From Eutypa lata (lineage: Eukaryota; Ascomycota; Sordariomycetes; Xylariales; Diatrypaceae), in the NCBI GenBank assembly GCA_022661535.1, contig JAKULF010000007.1:3348001-3412000 (forward strand): a stretch of DNA of 64,000 bases, given 5' to 3'. Both the position numbers and the translations under genes were made by a program. This document shows positions 49,301-62,335 of the stretch, in pieces. The notes below the pieces were generated by a model that ran no database searches, was not told the DNA's origin, and saw only the letters and a list, made by a program, of their open reading frames with translations. Every line of letters starts with the position of its first letter. The stretch's first letter is position 1.

Positions 49301-52300
49301 TTAAATAATAATAATTTTATAATTAATACGATAAAAATTAAACGAATTTTTAAATTATTTATAAAGTTATATATAAAAATTAAATAATATAACGATTTAA
49401 TTCGTTATTTAATTTTAAAATTTAAATTCGTTAAATAATTTATTATTAATTAACGACGTTTATTTGTTAAAAATATAATTAAATATTATATTATTAATAA
49501 CTTTTTATTTCGATTAAAAAATAATAATAATATAATAAAATATATTTTATTTAATAAAGTTAATTTAACTTTTTTATAAATATATAATAAATATAATTAT
49601 TATATTATAATAATTATTTTAAAAAATTTAATTTATAACTTTTAATAATTTATATAATATTTAAATATTATTAAATATTATTAACGTTATTATATATATA
49701 ATAAAATTAAATCGAAACTTTTTTTAATTATTAAATTAAAATAAATAATTTCGATAAAATTATAAAACTTAATTAATATAAATTTTATAAGCTTTTTTAC
49801 TTTCGTTAAAATAAATAAAGTTAAATATATATTAATAATAATCGATTATTTTATTCGATTTATATTTAAAATAATAATTAATAAAGTATTTTAATTTAAC
49901 GTTTTTAAGTTTTAAAAATTTTTATATAATATTTTCGAATATTTTTAATAAATATATATTAATAATAATAATTATTTTAAATATTTTTTAATTAAAATAT
50001 TCTTTAATTATTAAAAATTAAAACTTATTTATAATTTAATTTATTTAAAATAATTTTACGAAATAATTAAAAAAATAATTAAATTAATTATTATTTAATT
50101 ACGTAAATAAGCATTTAATATTAAATATAAAAGATTAAATTAATAACTTAATATTTTATTTAAAATATTTATTAAAATTAATTTACGAATAATAAAAAAT
50201 TATAATTTATTACTTTTATAAATTATATTTAATTAAAAAATAAAACTTATAATTAAAATGTTAAATTATAACGATTTAATAATTATTATTAATAAATTTA
50301 ATAAAAAAAAATATATTAATTAATAAAAAAAATATAAATTAATAATATAAAGATTTTTAATAAATAAAAATATATATTAAAATTTAAATATTATATATAA
50401 AAATTAAAAAAAAAATTAAATATAAAAATATATTAAAAATCGAAATTAATAAATATAATAATTTTAACGAAATAAATTTAAGCTTAATTTAAACGACGAT
50501 TTTAAAGCTTTAAAATTATTATTTATTTAAATTAAATTATTAAAAATATATCGAATTATATTTAATATTTTAATAAAAATTATTAATTTTATTAAAAAAA
50601 ATAAACTTTATAAAGTTTATATTAATAATTTTAAACGTTTTAAATAAAATATTTTACTTAATATTATATATTAACGAAAAAATATAATTACGAAATAAAT
50701 AAAAAAAATATTAATAAAAATAATTAATTTAAATATTTCGTATTTAAATAAAAAAAGAAAAAAAGTTAATTTTAAACTTTAAATTAAAAAGTTAAAAAGT
50801 AATTTTTAATTAAAAAATAAAAACGATAAATAAAAAAATAAAATAATAAATATTAAAATTTTTTAATTATATTTTTTTATATTATTATTATTTTTTTATA
50901 ATTATTTTATTAATTTTTAATTAATATTATTAAAAAGAATTAAAAAATTAAATAATTAATATATAAAAAAATACTTTTTAAAAATTATATACTTTTTTAT
51001 ATTATTATTAATGCGTTTATTTTATTAATTTTATTTAATAATTAATTTATTTTTAATAATTCTTTTTAATAATTTAACTTTTTATAAATTTTTTTTTAAT
51101 TAACTTTTTTTAATTTTACTTTTTTAATAATTAACTTTTAATTTTTTAAATATTTAACTTTTAAATAATTAATATTAATTATTTAAATCGTAAAAATTAA
51201 AATTTATAAAATCTTTATTAATTTAACGATTTTATTATTTAAAATATTTTTTAAAAAAATAATATTAACGTTTATAAAATTAAAACGAATTAATATTATA
51301 ATTTTTATTATTAAAATAAATATAATTTATTTAAATAATAAAAAATAAATTTAAATTATTATTATATTTAATAATTAAAAAAAATTATATATATTAAAAA
51401 TTATACTTTATTTATAATAATATTTTAAATTAATTAAAAAAAAATTAACGATAATTTTTTTTATATTTTTAATATAAATTAATTAATTACATTTTATATT
51501 ATTCGCTTTAAAGTTTTAAATAAAAAATTATTATTTTTTAAATTAAATTTTAAAAAATTTAAAATTTTAAAATTTAAATTAAACGAAATAATTTAATAAT
51601 TTACATCGATTTTTATTTAATCGCTTTTAATTTAAATAAAAAAAACAATAATAATTAAATAAAAATTAAATAATTATATATTATAATTTAATTAAATAAT
51701 TTATATAATTAAAATTATTAATAATTATATAAATTATAATAAAAAATAATATTTATAAATATAATTTTTAATAAATTTTTATAAAAAATTACTTTTATAT
51801 TAAAATAATATTTTTTTTTAATATTTTTTTTTTATAAATTAAAAAACTTATTAATATATATAATTAAATATATTATATTTAAAATTTAAAAATACGAAAA
51901 TTATTTAAATATTTTTTATTAAAAAAATAATAATTATTAACGATTTATTTAAATATAAAATTTTAAATATATTTATTAAAATTTTTTATTTATATTTAAA
52001 ATTTAATACGAAAACTTTAAAAATTATTATAAATTTTAAATATTAAAAAAATATAAATTATAATTAAAATTAAATTAAAAATTAAAATTTAATAATTAAA
52101 TTTAAAATTAATAAAATAATTTAAATTAAATTTAAATAAAATTTTTAAATAAATTAATTAATAAAGTTAACGATATAATAAATAATATTTTTATTTTAAA
52201 AAATTATTTTAATATATTATAATTATAAAAATTTTTAATAAAATAATAAAATTTAAATAATTATATTATTAAATTAAAATTAAAATTACTTTTAAATAAT

Positions 52301-53330
52301 AAAAAATTATTATTTAATAATAATATAAATAATTTAATTAATAAAATAAAAAAATTTATAAAAAAAATTCGTATTTATATTATTACTTTAAATAATAAAT
52401 ATAAAAAAGAAATTTTTTAATTATTTAAAAACATTAATATTTTAATTAAAAATAATAATATTTTAATATATAAATATAAAAAATTAAAAAATTAAATAAT
52501 TTTATTAAATTTATATATAAATTAAATATTAAATAAAATCGAAAAATTAATTAATAATATTATTATTTTATATAAAAAAAATTAAAATTTTAAAAATTAA
52601 TAAATTATTAAAAAAATATTTAATAATTTCGTTATTATAAAATATAAAAAATTAAATATTTTATTTCGTAAATATTATATTAATTATAAAAAGTTTATAA
52701 TTATTTATTAAAACCTTTAAACGAATACGTTACGTAAAAAAATATTAAATTAAAAAATATTTATAAATTAATAAAAAATTATTAATAAAAATTATTTAAA
52801 TTTAATTAATAAAAATATTATTAATTTTATTATTTAATTTAAAAAATAAAAAAAAAATTCGTTATATTAAAAAAAAAAATTATTAATATTAAAAAATCTT
52901 TTATTAAAATTTAATTAATTAAAACGTTTATTTTTTATAATTAAAGTAAAATTATTAAAATTATTAAAAAACGAATTAATAATTTTAATAAAAAAATAAA
53001 CTTTTTAATTATTAAAAAAATTATATTAATATTAAATATTATAATTAATATTTATTATATTAAAAGATTAATTTCGTTTTTATTTTTACGTAAAAAAATC
53101 GTAATAATTTTTATAAAATATTTAAATTTTTACGATTTTTTATTAATTATTAATAAATTAAATATTATTAATTTTTAATTTTTATAAAAATTAATTAAAA
53201 TAAAACTTTAAAAATAATAATAAATTTAAATAATATTAAATTATTAAAATTATTTAAAATTAATATAAAATACGAAAATTATATATATTATATAATTAAT
53301 AAAAATCTTTAATTTTTATTTTTTTTATTT

Positions 53331-53493
53331 TATTAACGCGATAATTATTTATAAATAATTTAATTAAATATAAATAAATTACGTAATTCGATTATTAAAT
53401 AAATTTCCTTATTATTTAACTTAATAAAGAAATATTTAAAAAATACAATTATAATTATACTTTTATTTTTATTTTGTTATTATAATATTTTTA
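53331..53493. repeat. right LTR
   Basis: Starts TATTAACG and ends AATATTTTTA. Fully RIP-mutated counterpart of the left LTR; gap-free over its last 125 bp. It carries a few extra bases near the start relative to the left copy, so its first boundary is approximate. Confidence 0.7.
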
Positions 53494-53498
53494 GAACC
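53494..53498. repeat. target-site duplication GAACC, right copy
   Basis: Matches 43166-43170 exactly and abuts the last base of the right LTR. Confidence 0.65.
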
Positions 53499-53977
53499 GA
53501 TTAAATAAGCAGATTAATTTATAAATAATAATGTTTAAAAGTTACAGAAAGCTACAATGCACTTGCATTAAATTCGAGAGCAACGAGCTCTTTTCATATC
53601 TCTGATATCCTCGTCCATCGAAGCTAACAATCTGCTAAGTTCTACGCTACTTGTAGTATATACACTAATCCTTCAATCGGTTGTCTGGGCAAGTCTGGTC
53701 ATCCGTTCTCTTATCTTCACTTGATATTATAACTATGGGTAACATTGAAGTGTTTTCAGGGTCTTGAGGGTCCCAGGCTGCCAAGGTCCCTTTCCATTCC
53801 TTCCTGACGCGTAAGGTTCCCCAAGAGCTTCAGAGACTTTCACGAGAACTTACCTCTACTGTAACGACTGATAACCCTTCCAAGCCTCTTCTGCCCCTCC
53901 CCCCCACTACACCCTCTACGGTAGCGTTACTCCCTTGTCACCTTGTCTGCTTGTCTAGCAAAGTGGGTCTTTTCCGG

Positions 53978-54234
53978 TGTGACAGCACAACTCCGTAGCG
54001 AAAAACCCCCGAGGTTGTAGAGGTCTAGAAACAGATTCAGGCATTACATAATGTAGGCACAACTAAAATTCTACGTCTTCAATGCTCTTTCTACACATAC
54101 ACGGCTATATGATGGGTATTAATAATAGCTTTATACAATGAGATGAAAGCAATATAAACAAAGAAGAGCCGGCCTCCTTGCTTTGCCCTAACTCGTAACC
54201 GTAGAGTAGTAATTATAATCATAGACCACACACA
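53978..54234. mobile_element. possible solo LTR, about 257 bp
   Basis: Begins TGTGACAGCAC and ends ACCACACACA, flanked by TCCGG on the left and TCCGC on the right (four of five bases equal). It has a TATA-like TATATGA and an AAT-rich middle, as LTRs do. Not RIP-mutated and unrelated to the LTRs of the neighbouring element. An alternative start at TGTAACGACTG (53865) is also conceivable. Evidence is only these ends. Confidence 0.3.
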
Positions 54235-54286
54235 TCCGCAACATGAAACAACAAATCAGGTCATTTATACAGCTCTAGTTAGTCCT

Positions 54287-54655
54287 CTACGTATGAACCA
54301 TCTGATCAATAAACTTCTGAATCGAAGCAGTCGTCGGCATTTCCACGTCTACCGCTCTCCAATCTATTCGCCGTTGATTTCCGCTCCGGTTTAGCTCTCG
54401 CTTTTGTGCCTCAATTTCATGTGTTGTAGGATCGAACCCGTCCTTATCAACAACCACAGTTGCATCTAAAAAAGCTTACTCGTCACAAGCTCTTAGGACA
54501 AGAGAAAAACTAGCACACCCTCCTCTTCCGCCCTCATAATATTTCTTTCACAGTTTCCAATTCGAGAATATTGTCTCGAGATCCATGAGCCGCCGTGGAG
54601 AGTAGCTATGTAGCTGGTCGCGTGACGTCCTACCACGTCTGATATAGCCCGGGGT
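54287..54655 (-). pseudogene. 3' end of a decayed or partial gene
   Basis: Two exon-like segments. The last, 54287-54465, codes 58 residues ending IQKFIDQMVHT then TAG and contains VVVDKDGFDPTTHEIEAQ. It joins across a 53-nt intron (donor GTGTGC at 54518, acceptor TTTTTTAG) to an upstream segment that reads HGGSWISRQYSRIGNCERN and MRAEEE. Upstream of about 54655 the frame breaks (TGA, and a one-base shift would be needed to continue). No family recognised. The composition and clean splice suggest once-coding sequence, with its 5' part lost or frameshifted next to the transposon cluster. Confidence 0.45.
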
Positions 54656-57600
54656 CATCGTCGAACTGTGGGCTTAGTTACAACGGGCCCGTGCATGCGG
54701 CTGCCGCTAAAATAAAACAAGAACCACTTGGCCGTTCTCCCCAGCCCCCCATCGTTACATAACACAAGTAGGGGTGGCGCCGGGGGCAAAAGGGAAGAAA
54801 AAAAATTCAACTAAAAAGATTGGCATATTCCGCCAAAATATGAGGAGGGTCTCCGAGCGCCGCCGATCAACGGATGGAAACGAAAAGAGAAAAAAAAGCG
54901 AAAATAGTAACGAGGGGAACGATATCGCTCAAATGCAAGAGGTGACGATAGCTGCTTACATACGTAAACAGTAGTGGTAAATAGGTATGCATGTATTATG
55001 TTGGGCTAATGTTATACGTACATATGGCGAATACGATGTCTGCGGCAAGTCTACCAATCGCCATGTTTCCCTGTCCGGACACATTTGTGTATGTAGTTGC
55101 AATATTAACGCCAGTACGATCTCCTCACCCCCCTATGCATGTCTACAATCCATCAACGGAGTATAGGATATGTATGGAGATATGTATATGTATGTTCCCG
55201 CGCAATATGTAGTACGTACATACATACGTAGAATACCACGCACTCCGCTCCTGAGAAAGCGGCAAATCGGGGGTTGCCTGTTATCTCCAGGATCTACCCT
55301 TCCGCCGAGCCATCTGTGTATCCATGCCAAAGCCCATCTATCCTCATTGCGGTTAAGAATCACGCACACAAGAACAAAGAGGGTGCAGATATGCCGTGCT
55401 GATCCACGATACGTGCACATGAAACTACGTAAGGTGAACTATTCATACATACTACACAGATACCTGAAGACAGACCAAAACCTTCTACGTACATAGTTAT
55501 GTAGGATCATCGGTTGCGCAGAAACGGATGCCTCCGGTGATATGTCCGATCCTGCAGCATATGATAATAATATCTGCACCGGGATCATTCCGTCCCAAAC
55601 GTAGTTACATACCTATTTGCATCATTCTCCCCCCCTTCTCCTTCATTCTCCAGTTCCCGCAATTTGATTCCATTCTGTATAAAAACAGCTAGTCTAGGCT
55701 ATACATACTTAAGTATGTATAATCGGATGTATGCATTCTGCCTAGCCAGAAGACACGATATATTCAGATATATGACTGGTCACATCATATGTAGGTCATC
55801 TTCTTTCGAATGTCCTCACTTGTTTAAAATAAGCCTCTGTCACAAGACTGACTACAAGACCCGTTCATTGAGACGTCAACAGGGAAGAAGAGCCGAAGTC
55901 GGCGGCTGCTCACCCGGACGTAACGCGTTGCAACCGCACATGTCCACCATACATACGCATACTGAAGACATCAGCATGGAGTTCCTATCTGCCTGAACTG
56001 GATAGGTAGGTGCTCGTGTGCTCTCTTTGAATGTGTAAATTACATACATGTATCCATCCATACATATAGGCAGGATGCTATTTTGAACATCGGCGCCACT
56101 CTTAGGGTCGGTCAAGCAAGCGCGGTAAGACTAACTAGCCGTTACTTAACTACCGAGCGGACCCCCCACATGGATGGTCCGGTTATGAGGAGAAGAAGAG
56201 GGAAAAAAGTCTTCTTAAGCCGTTTCGTTCCAAGCGTTCCCGTCGTGATCGATCTGGACGGGGCTAATTTAGATGACAGGCCGCTCAGGTTTCCCTGACT
56301 CGGGGAATGAGTCTAGACCCTCTCACTCCTCTCCTGAACACGAGCGAGGAGGGATGATTGACAACTTATTAGTCCCACTATCGGGAGGGGCTCTTAAGAC
56401 TATATACTTAGTTAGGTCTTCATTCATATGTAGATACCACGTACTCTTTAAATATATATGTCAAAGTCAAGAAAAGAGGGATCAACTTCTAATTAGGCAT
56501 TGCAAGTTGCTCCTAGGACTCTTTCTAACTTAGGAGATATCTTGTTCAATAAACAATATTACTATCTATATACTATGTACCTTACCTCAAGAGCACCAGC
56601 TGGTAAACTCGCCCTACTAACTTATTATTCAAATATTATCTACCTACCTTATGTACGTAGACGTACGTAAACGTATCACCAAACCTCGCTTCAGCAATGT
56701 CACGTAATCATTCCTGCATACCACCACCAATCAACCCTATTATTAGAATTCTCCAATATCGGGGTAGATAGATAGAGGACTTAGTCATCTCCGGATCTCC
56801 CCCGCCTATGTAACTCGATGTAGTAGCTAGGATACGACCTAAACGACCTACATTACCGTGTCCAACCCCCGGTCTTTGCTTTCAATAACCCCCTGCTTCC
56901 CGCACCGTTCACTACCTACCGACCTACGTTCATGTATGGATCATTGAACCTCTTTAGGATTTTTATCTGTGCCCATTACTACTATTCTTATTACCTAGCC
57001 GCCACTACTACCTCGTTAATTAATGTCCATCCGCAACTCGAGCTTGAACAGCTTGTAGAAAGTGCGAGGGGTCAAGCAGATGAGAGGAGATTGTAGGTAG
57101 TAGTTACGACGCCTTGATAGGTATCAGGAGGTTGGTCAGTCAAGGTGAAGGTGGTATATACCTGCAACTCCAGCCTCGACCCCCTCGCCCCCTCCCTGTG
57201 CATGCACGACTATCCGTGGGTGTCCCTGGCTCGGGTTATGGATGTAGCCACTTACCCTCTACATTCAATACGGAGAATGTCATAAGAAACATAATGCAAT
57301 ACTACCTACCGTACGCGTAGACCTACCTACCCAGGACATAATGCTAGGAGGGCGCAAATGTATTTGCCCACCTACTTAGTCACCTGCCTATAATGGTAAT
57401 AAGCATTGCCTTGCATCGAGTTTGCAGCTCCAACCTCACTTTGGAACCAAGCGGTCACAAACTGCCGTTTACATACATACTTACATATATATATAATCCA
57501 ATATATGTGCTACCATTGATGAAACAAACTGTCGCACTCGTACATGAGTCGGCACTACTACGTAGTTAGATTGTAGTGTGCCATGAGCGGGCTTGCCACG

Positions 57601-58324
57601 GTCACTCATATTTAACTAGATTCACGTAATGTCTTAAATTTTAAAACACGCATTTACTTCACCTGGGATTCGAAGCAAGCGTAAGATTACAAGTAATAAG
57701 TGGGAAAAGGTTGACCGCATTATACCATATACAATCTATGTAAGTATGCAGAGTGGGACTTTGTCGCTGCAAGATGTAAGTACAGAGAAGGGGAACCAGA
57801 GCCTCGTAAAACGACGAAGCACTAGGCACAGGCAACCGGGAAAAGTAGAGAAGAAAAAAAATGAATATGCTTTCCATACCAAAATCAACCAGACAGACTC
57901 CCGATGTGGCTGCAACCATGCAGCGCCAGATGCAGAAACGACAAGAAATCAAAACATGAAAACAGAAAACTCCAGAAGCTATAAAGGCCGGCACATGCAT
58001 ATATCTCCTCATGCGCAATGTTTCGCATTCCCTTTCCCCTTTTTTTATAACCCTCGAAAAAAACAAAAACACAATACGCGGATGCCAACGCGAAACTTTC
58101 CCTGTTTTGCCCCTCAGAAAATCAGAGAGGGGAATACGGGAATACCTGTTGTTCTGTAACGGACAGCGCCTTGACAAGACAATCTAGTATACGCTCGCTC
58201 TCCCGGGCATAAAGTCCGAACCCTCCATTTCATGAACACGTCTCCGTCTCGACATATTCAGGTCATTATATCAACGCTGCGAAACCAAAGACGAAAGGGA
58301 GAAGACCCCCGAGGTAAACAGAAT
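54656..58324. other. 3.7-kb gene-free spacer
   Basis: No protein-like frame above 110 codons apart from low-complexity or shadow frames. Rich in TACATACATA and TACCTACCTA tracts (for example 55214-55226, 55685-55700, 57468-57492). A GAAAAAAAG-rich stretch lies near 54790-54900. No tRNA or rRNA recognised. Confidence 0.5.
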
Positions 58325-61300
58325 TTACTTCTTGTTCGCAGCCTTGTTTTTCTCCATAGCCGATGCAAGCTCTTGGGCAAACTCGGGCTTCTTAACCTGG
58401 AGCAGCCATGTCTCGAGGCCGGTACCGTCGTCGGTAGCAGTAGTGAAATGAATCGCCTTCTCCGTAGCCTTGTACTCAACATCAGGCAGGATAGCCTTGT
58501 TCAGAGCGATATGGCCTCTAGGCTCAGCGCGTAGCAAGATGCGAACCGAACCGGTGGTCTTATTCTTAAGGATGCGCAGAGGTCCGATACCTTGCGTGTG
58601 CCATGGTGATGCCTTCTTTTCTCCTTCATCACCCTGCGTGACTGGAATGTATTTAACAGCTTTCGCCCGTACTTCGTGCAAAATATCCTCATCTTCTTCG
58701 CCCGGTCCGCCGTCAGTCAACGAAATTTGCTCATGTGGCACCTCTTCACCATCCTGGTTCTGCGTTTGAGGTTCAGGTGTGCCATTTACAGGTGTTGTGC
58801 CCAAACTAGAGGGCGCAGGCATGGGCGAGCCTTACGATCCGTTAGTGAATTACTAATGATAACCGGTTCTTGTCGTCTACTCACTGGCTCCCGTGGTTCC
58901 GTCGCCACTCGGTTGCAGGTTGCTACCAAAAAAGCTGGTGGGTTTCGGTGCGAACATACTTTGGGTGTTTTGCTGAGGAGTAGGCGGGTGGAAGTTGATC
59001 GAAGGAGCACCATTCGTCCCGTTAGATAATCCATTGAAGATTCCCATACCTTGGGCAGGTGGCGGTCCGCTAGGTGTGGCGCTAAATGGAGCTGACGTGG
59101 ATGGTATTGAGGCTTTATTTCCAAATAGGGGAGCAGAAGCCTGGCCACCTGATGGAGTGAAAGGGTTTGATGCCGACTGACCATTGCCACCAAACGTGAA
59201 GTTGAAACCTCCATTAGAGTTCTCGTTTCCAAAACTAGATGTAACTGAAGCTGGCCCTGAGATGTTACTTCCAAAACTGAAGCTCGTGTTGGGCTGAGGC
59301 TGCGAGGCCGAGGCTGCGGAGTTGAACGATGCTGTTGGCGTTTGGCTACTAGCAGCAGCAGGCGTACCGAGTCTACGTTTAGGCGTAGCTATTCGCCGCC
59401 CTGAAACAGTAGGAGGGGCTGGCGACGGCGCCGGCGAAGGCGCCTTGAACTCAAAGCTAGGGCCGCTGGTAGCTGCGCTGTTGCCAAACATGTTGGATGT
59501 GTTCATAGAACCGTTCTGTGTCTGCTCTGTTGTTGTTGGTGGTGCTGGCTGACTAGCACCGAACGAAAAAGAGGAAGTCATAGCTGGCTTGGAAGCCTCC
59601 GAGAATGAAGTTGAGTTGACAGGTGTAGCAGAGAAGATGCTCTTAGCACCTTGGGTATTGCCATTCGTGCCATTTGGGGTCTCAGGTTTGAAGTTATTGA
59701 AAATTGAATTGGCAGGAGCCTGGTTGTTAGTTGCTCCAAAGCCAAATCCACCAACAGGGCTGTTAATGGGACTTGGGCTGAAAAAATTCGTCGAAGCCGG
59801 TTTTTCGCCACCAAAGGTTGGCTTCTTTGCACTCGGCTCACCAGCCTCAGATTCATTATTAGGCTTCTCTGCGTCTCCGAAGCCTCGTTTGCCACCCTGG
59901 GAAAATGGGGCACTGTCCGGCGTAAATGCACCAAATAGGTTTTTGGACTGATCTTGTGTACCTGAGGGCTTAGGCTCGGCCTGTTTCCCAAAGATTACTG
60001 GGGTATTATTCACAGACTCAGCACCAAAAAATTTCTTTGGCTGATCCTTAGGAGCGGTACTCTGGGAATCGGCTGGCTTTCCAAAGAGGTTCTTTGGCTG
60101 ATCCTTAACAGCGGTGCTCTGGGACTCGGCTGGCTTTCCAAAAAGCCCGGTTGCGTTGCCTGTCGAGGGCGCGCCAAACAAGCTCTTAGGCGGTTCCTGA
60201 GGGGTCAATGTTGTTGGCTCAGTCTTCTTTCCAAACATGGTACCAAACGATGACTTGGTAGGCGATGTACTAGGTTGGTCAGCTGCATCGGTGGACTTTT
60301 GTTCGGTAGTCTTTGGTGCTGTGAAGATAGAGCTTGCGCTCTCGCTCGGCTTTGGTTGAAATGTGTTGGAGACGCTCTTAGTCTCCCCAAATAACGGCTT
60401 AGGTGCCACGGGTCCAGGAGTTGTGGTCTGAGGAGTAGCTCCAGCTCCAAACATCAAGGATGGTTTGGTTGTTGGTACATCCTCAGTCTTGATAGGTTCC
60501 TTAGGAGTATCAGTTGCCGCCGTGGCGGGCAAAAACAACGAAGGCTTCGGAGTAGTCGTTGCAGTGCTAGACTGCTTGAAGTTGATAGGGGTTGTTGTGG
60601 GATCAAATCGGAAATCGCCAGGAGTTTTCGCTGGGGTCTTGCTTGCTTCCACTGCGGGCGTGGACACTTCTGATACCGGCGTCTTCTCTTCCAAGACTGG
60701 GGTGGGAGCAGCTCGCATCGGCTGTCCATCAGCTCCCAATTTCACGCGATCAAACAATCCACCCTTCGCAGCTGTGTCGGTAGGTTTGTTGAAGAGGCCT
60801 TCAAACGGGGTGCTCGTGCCATTAAACTTGCTGGGAGTAAATAGAGGAGCGCCGTTTTGAGCTGGAGGCGTACTGGTCCCGGTACTAGCAGCAGCACTTG
60901 GCTCGTAGCTCGGTGCAGCATCCTGACTCTCGACCCCTCGCTCCGACCCAGATTCGCTTTCACCCTCGTCATCATCTGCGTCTTCTTTCTCATTGCCACT
61001 AGTATTGGCAGAACTGCCAGACAAGTAGCCGAACATTCCAGTATTGGTGGTCAGTGTACTACCAGGCTTATGAGCCGCCAGAACAGACTCGGTGGCACCA
61101 TTCCCGTTAGTCGGCTTGATACCGAATACTGAAGAGGTAGATTGGGGAACACTCGACTTAGTGAACAGGTTAGGCTTAACAGCCGAGTCTGTACTCTGGG
61201 TAGGGGCGGCTTTCGGTGTCGCAAAAGGTGTCGCAAAAGGCGTCGACTGCGCGGCCGAACTTACAGGAGGTCGCTTAAGAGGGGAGCTAGGCGTGCTCTG

Positions 61301-62335
61301 TGTTTTGTTGAGGATGCTCTCGAACGTAGATTTAGCAGTAGAATTTGATTGTTTCTGCTGCTTGCTAGGGCTAGGTTGGTTCTCGTCGGGCTCACCCGTT
61401 TCGTCCGCTTTGCGCTTGCTCTTCTTGAAAGGTGCCGGGCCTGAGAATAAGGGATTGGTTGACTCTTGGTCTACGTTGCGCCTCTTGTTCTGATTGGCTG
61501 TAGATGTGGCAAGAGCAGTATTCTTTGGTTCCAAAACATCATCCGCTTTGCGCTTAGTCGCAGTCCCGACGGGATGGCTATGGCCATTCAAGTTGGAGGC
61601 GCTGCTGTTTTCTCCTCCATCTTCGGACTCCTTGTCTGGTAAACCATGTGCGGCTCTCCACCTCTTGAGAACCTCGGCGCTCGGTTTCACCTTTTTAAAC
61701 TCGTACAACCCATAACGCAGTAAGATCAGACCCCGACTCTTCTCATACTCTTTAGCGAAGTTCAGGATGTTCAACTTCCAATCCTTTTTGACAAATATCT
61801 CATTGGCGGCGTATTTTAACCGGCGCAAATCAAGAATGCAGAAAAACTGCCGTCGCTGTAGTTCATCGAAGTGAGGTGGGCACTTATGGGCCAGGTATTG
61901 ATCGGTGTAGATGGTACCAGCGCGGTTTGGATCATCTGGTACTTGTTTGGCTAGAATTTCGCCGGTAAGTTCAGGATCGGGGGATGGTATTCTCATCTTG
62001 AACAAATCGGCAGAGGCGGCGCTAGACATGCCGGCGCCAACACTCTTCTGGGGCACAAACTTCCGGGCGCTTGGGGTGACCTTGACAGCGGCCGGGGGGA
62101 GGTCGGGAGAGAAGGTAGAAACGCGGTTGGCCTGGGGAGTGGATGTGCGAAATATATCGCGAGTGTTGCTGGAAAAGCCAGTAGGCTTATTCTTATTCTT
62201 GGCAGGGTGGTACGAACGGGTCGGAGTTGGCTTGCTCATTGGAACCAGTGACGACTGGAACTTAGAAGAGGAGAAAGGTGTTGAGCCAGGTTCACCCGGC
62301 GCGGGCCGCTTACGAGGCGTTGCGTTGAAAGTCAT
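58325..62335 (-). CDS. FG-repeat nucleoporin with C-terminal Ran-binding domain (Nup2/Nup61-like), 1318 aa
   Basis: Part of the nuclear pore basket that binds importins and Ran-GTP. Exons 58885-62335 and 58325-58830, joined over a 54-nt intron (GTGAGT ... AAG). The N-terminus (ATPRKRPAPGEPGSTPFSSS) is basic and disordered. A conserved helical block follows at about 150-235 (HFDELQRRQFFCILDLRRLK, FVKKDWKLNILNFAKEYEKS). Residues about 330-1140 are a long Ser/Thr/Pro-rich FG region with many LFG, FGK and SFGA units, including a tandem 19-residue repeat. The last 130 residues are a RanBP1-type domain (VRAKAVKYIPV, IGPLRILKNKTTGSVRILLR, HFTTATDDGTGLETWLLQVK). Called Nup2-like from the Ran-binding C-terminus; Nup1/Nup124 relatives share the FG part, so the exact orthologue is unsure. 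Confidence 0.9.
60033..60146 (-). repeat. 57-bp tandem repeat (2 copies) in the nucleoporin FG region
   Basis: Two neighbouring 57-bp units coding a 19-residue FG unit (FGKPA[ED]SQSTA..KDQPK). The copies differ at only a few bases, indicating recent duplication within the coding region. Confidence 0.7.

Larger units (their letters stand above)
43171..53493. mobile_element. RIP-degraded LTR retrotransposon, about 10.3 kb
   Basis: Bounded by direct repeats (43171-43320 and about 53331-53493) and a 5-bp duplication, GAACC. The ends read TA...TA, which is what RIP would make of the canonical TG...CA. The 10 kb between the repeats are nearly devoid of G and C outside CpG and have no open frames, so gag and pol cannot be read and neither superfamily nor orientation can be given. 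The length suits a full-length Ty3/gypsy or a large copia element, possibly with a nested insertion. It ends cleanly in normal sequence on both sides. Confidence 0.75.

Noticed and set aside
53858..54290. CCTCTAC at both ends of TGTAACGACTG... as alternative solo-LTR boundaries
   Set aside because: The right end would finish in TTAGT, not CA, and would overlap the stop codon of the decayed gene.
54421..54450. GGTTCGATCC resembling a tRNA B-box (minus strand)
   Set aside because: No matching acceptor or anticodon stems; the bases code part of the decayed exon.
57655..57685. GCTTCGAATCCC resembling a tRNA T-arm (minus strand)
   Set aside because: No cloverleaf can be formed from the flanking sequence.
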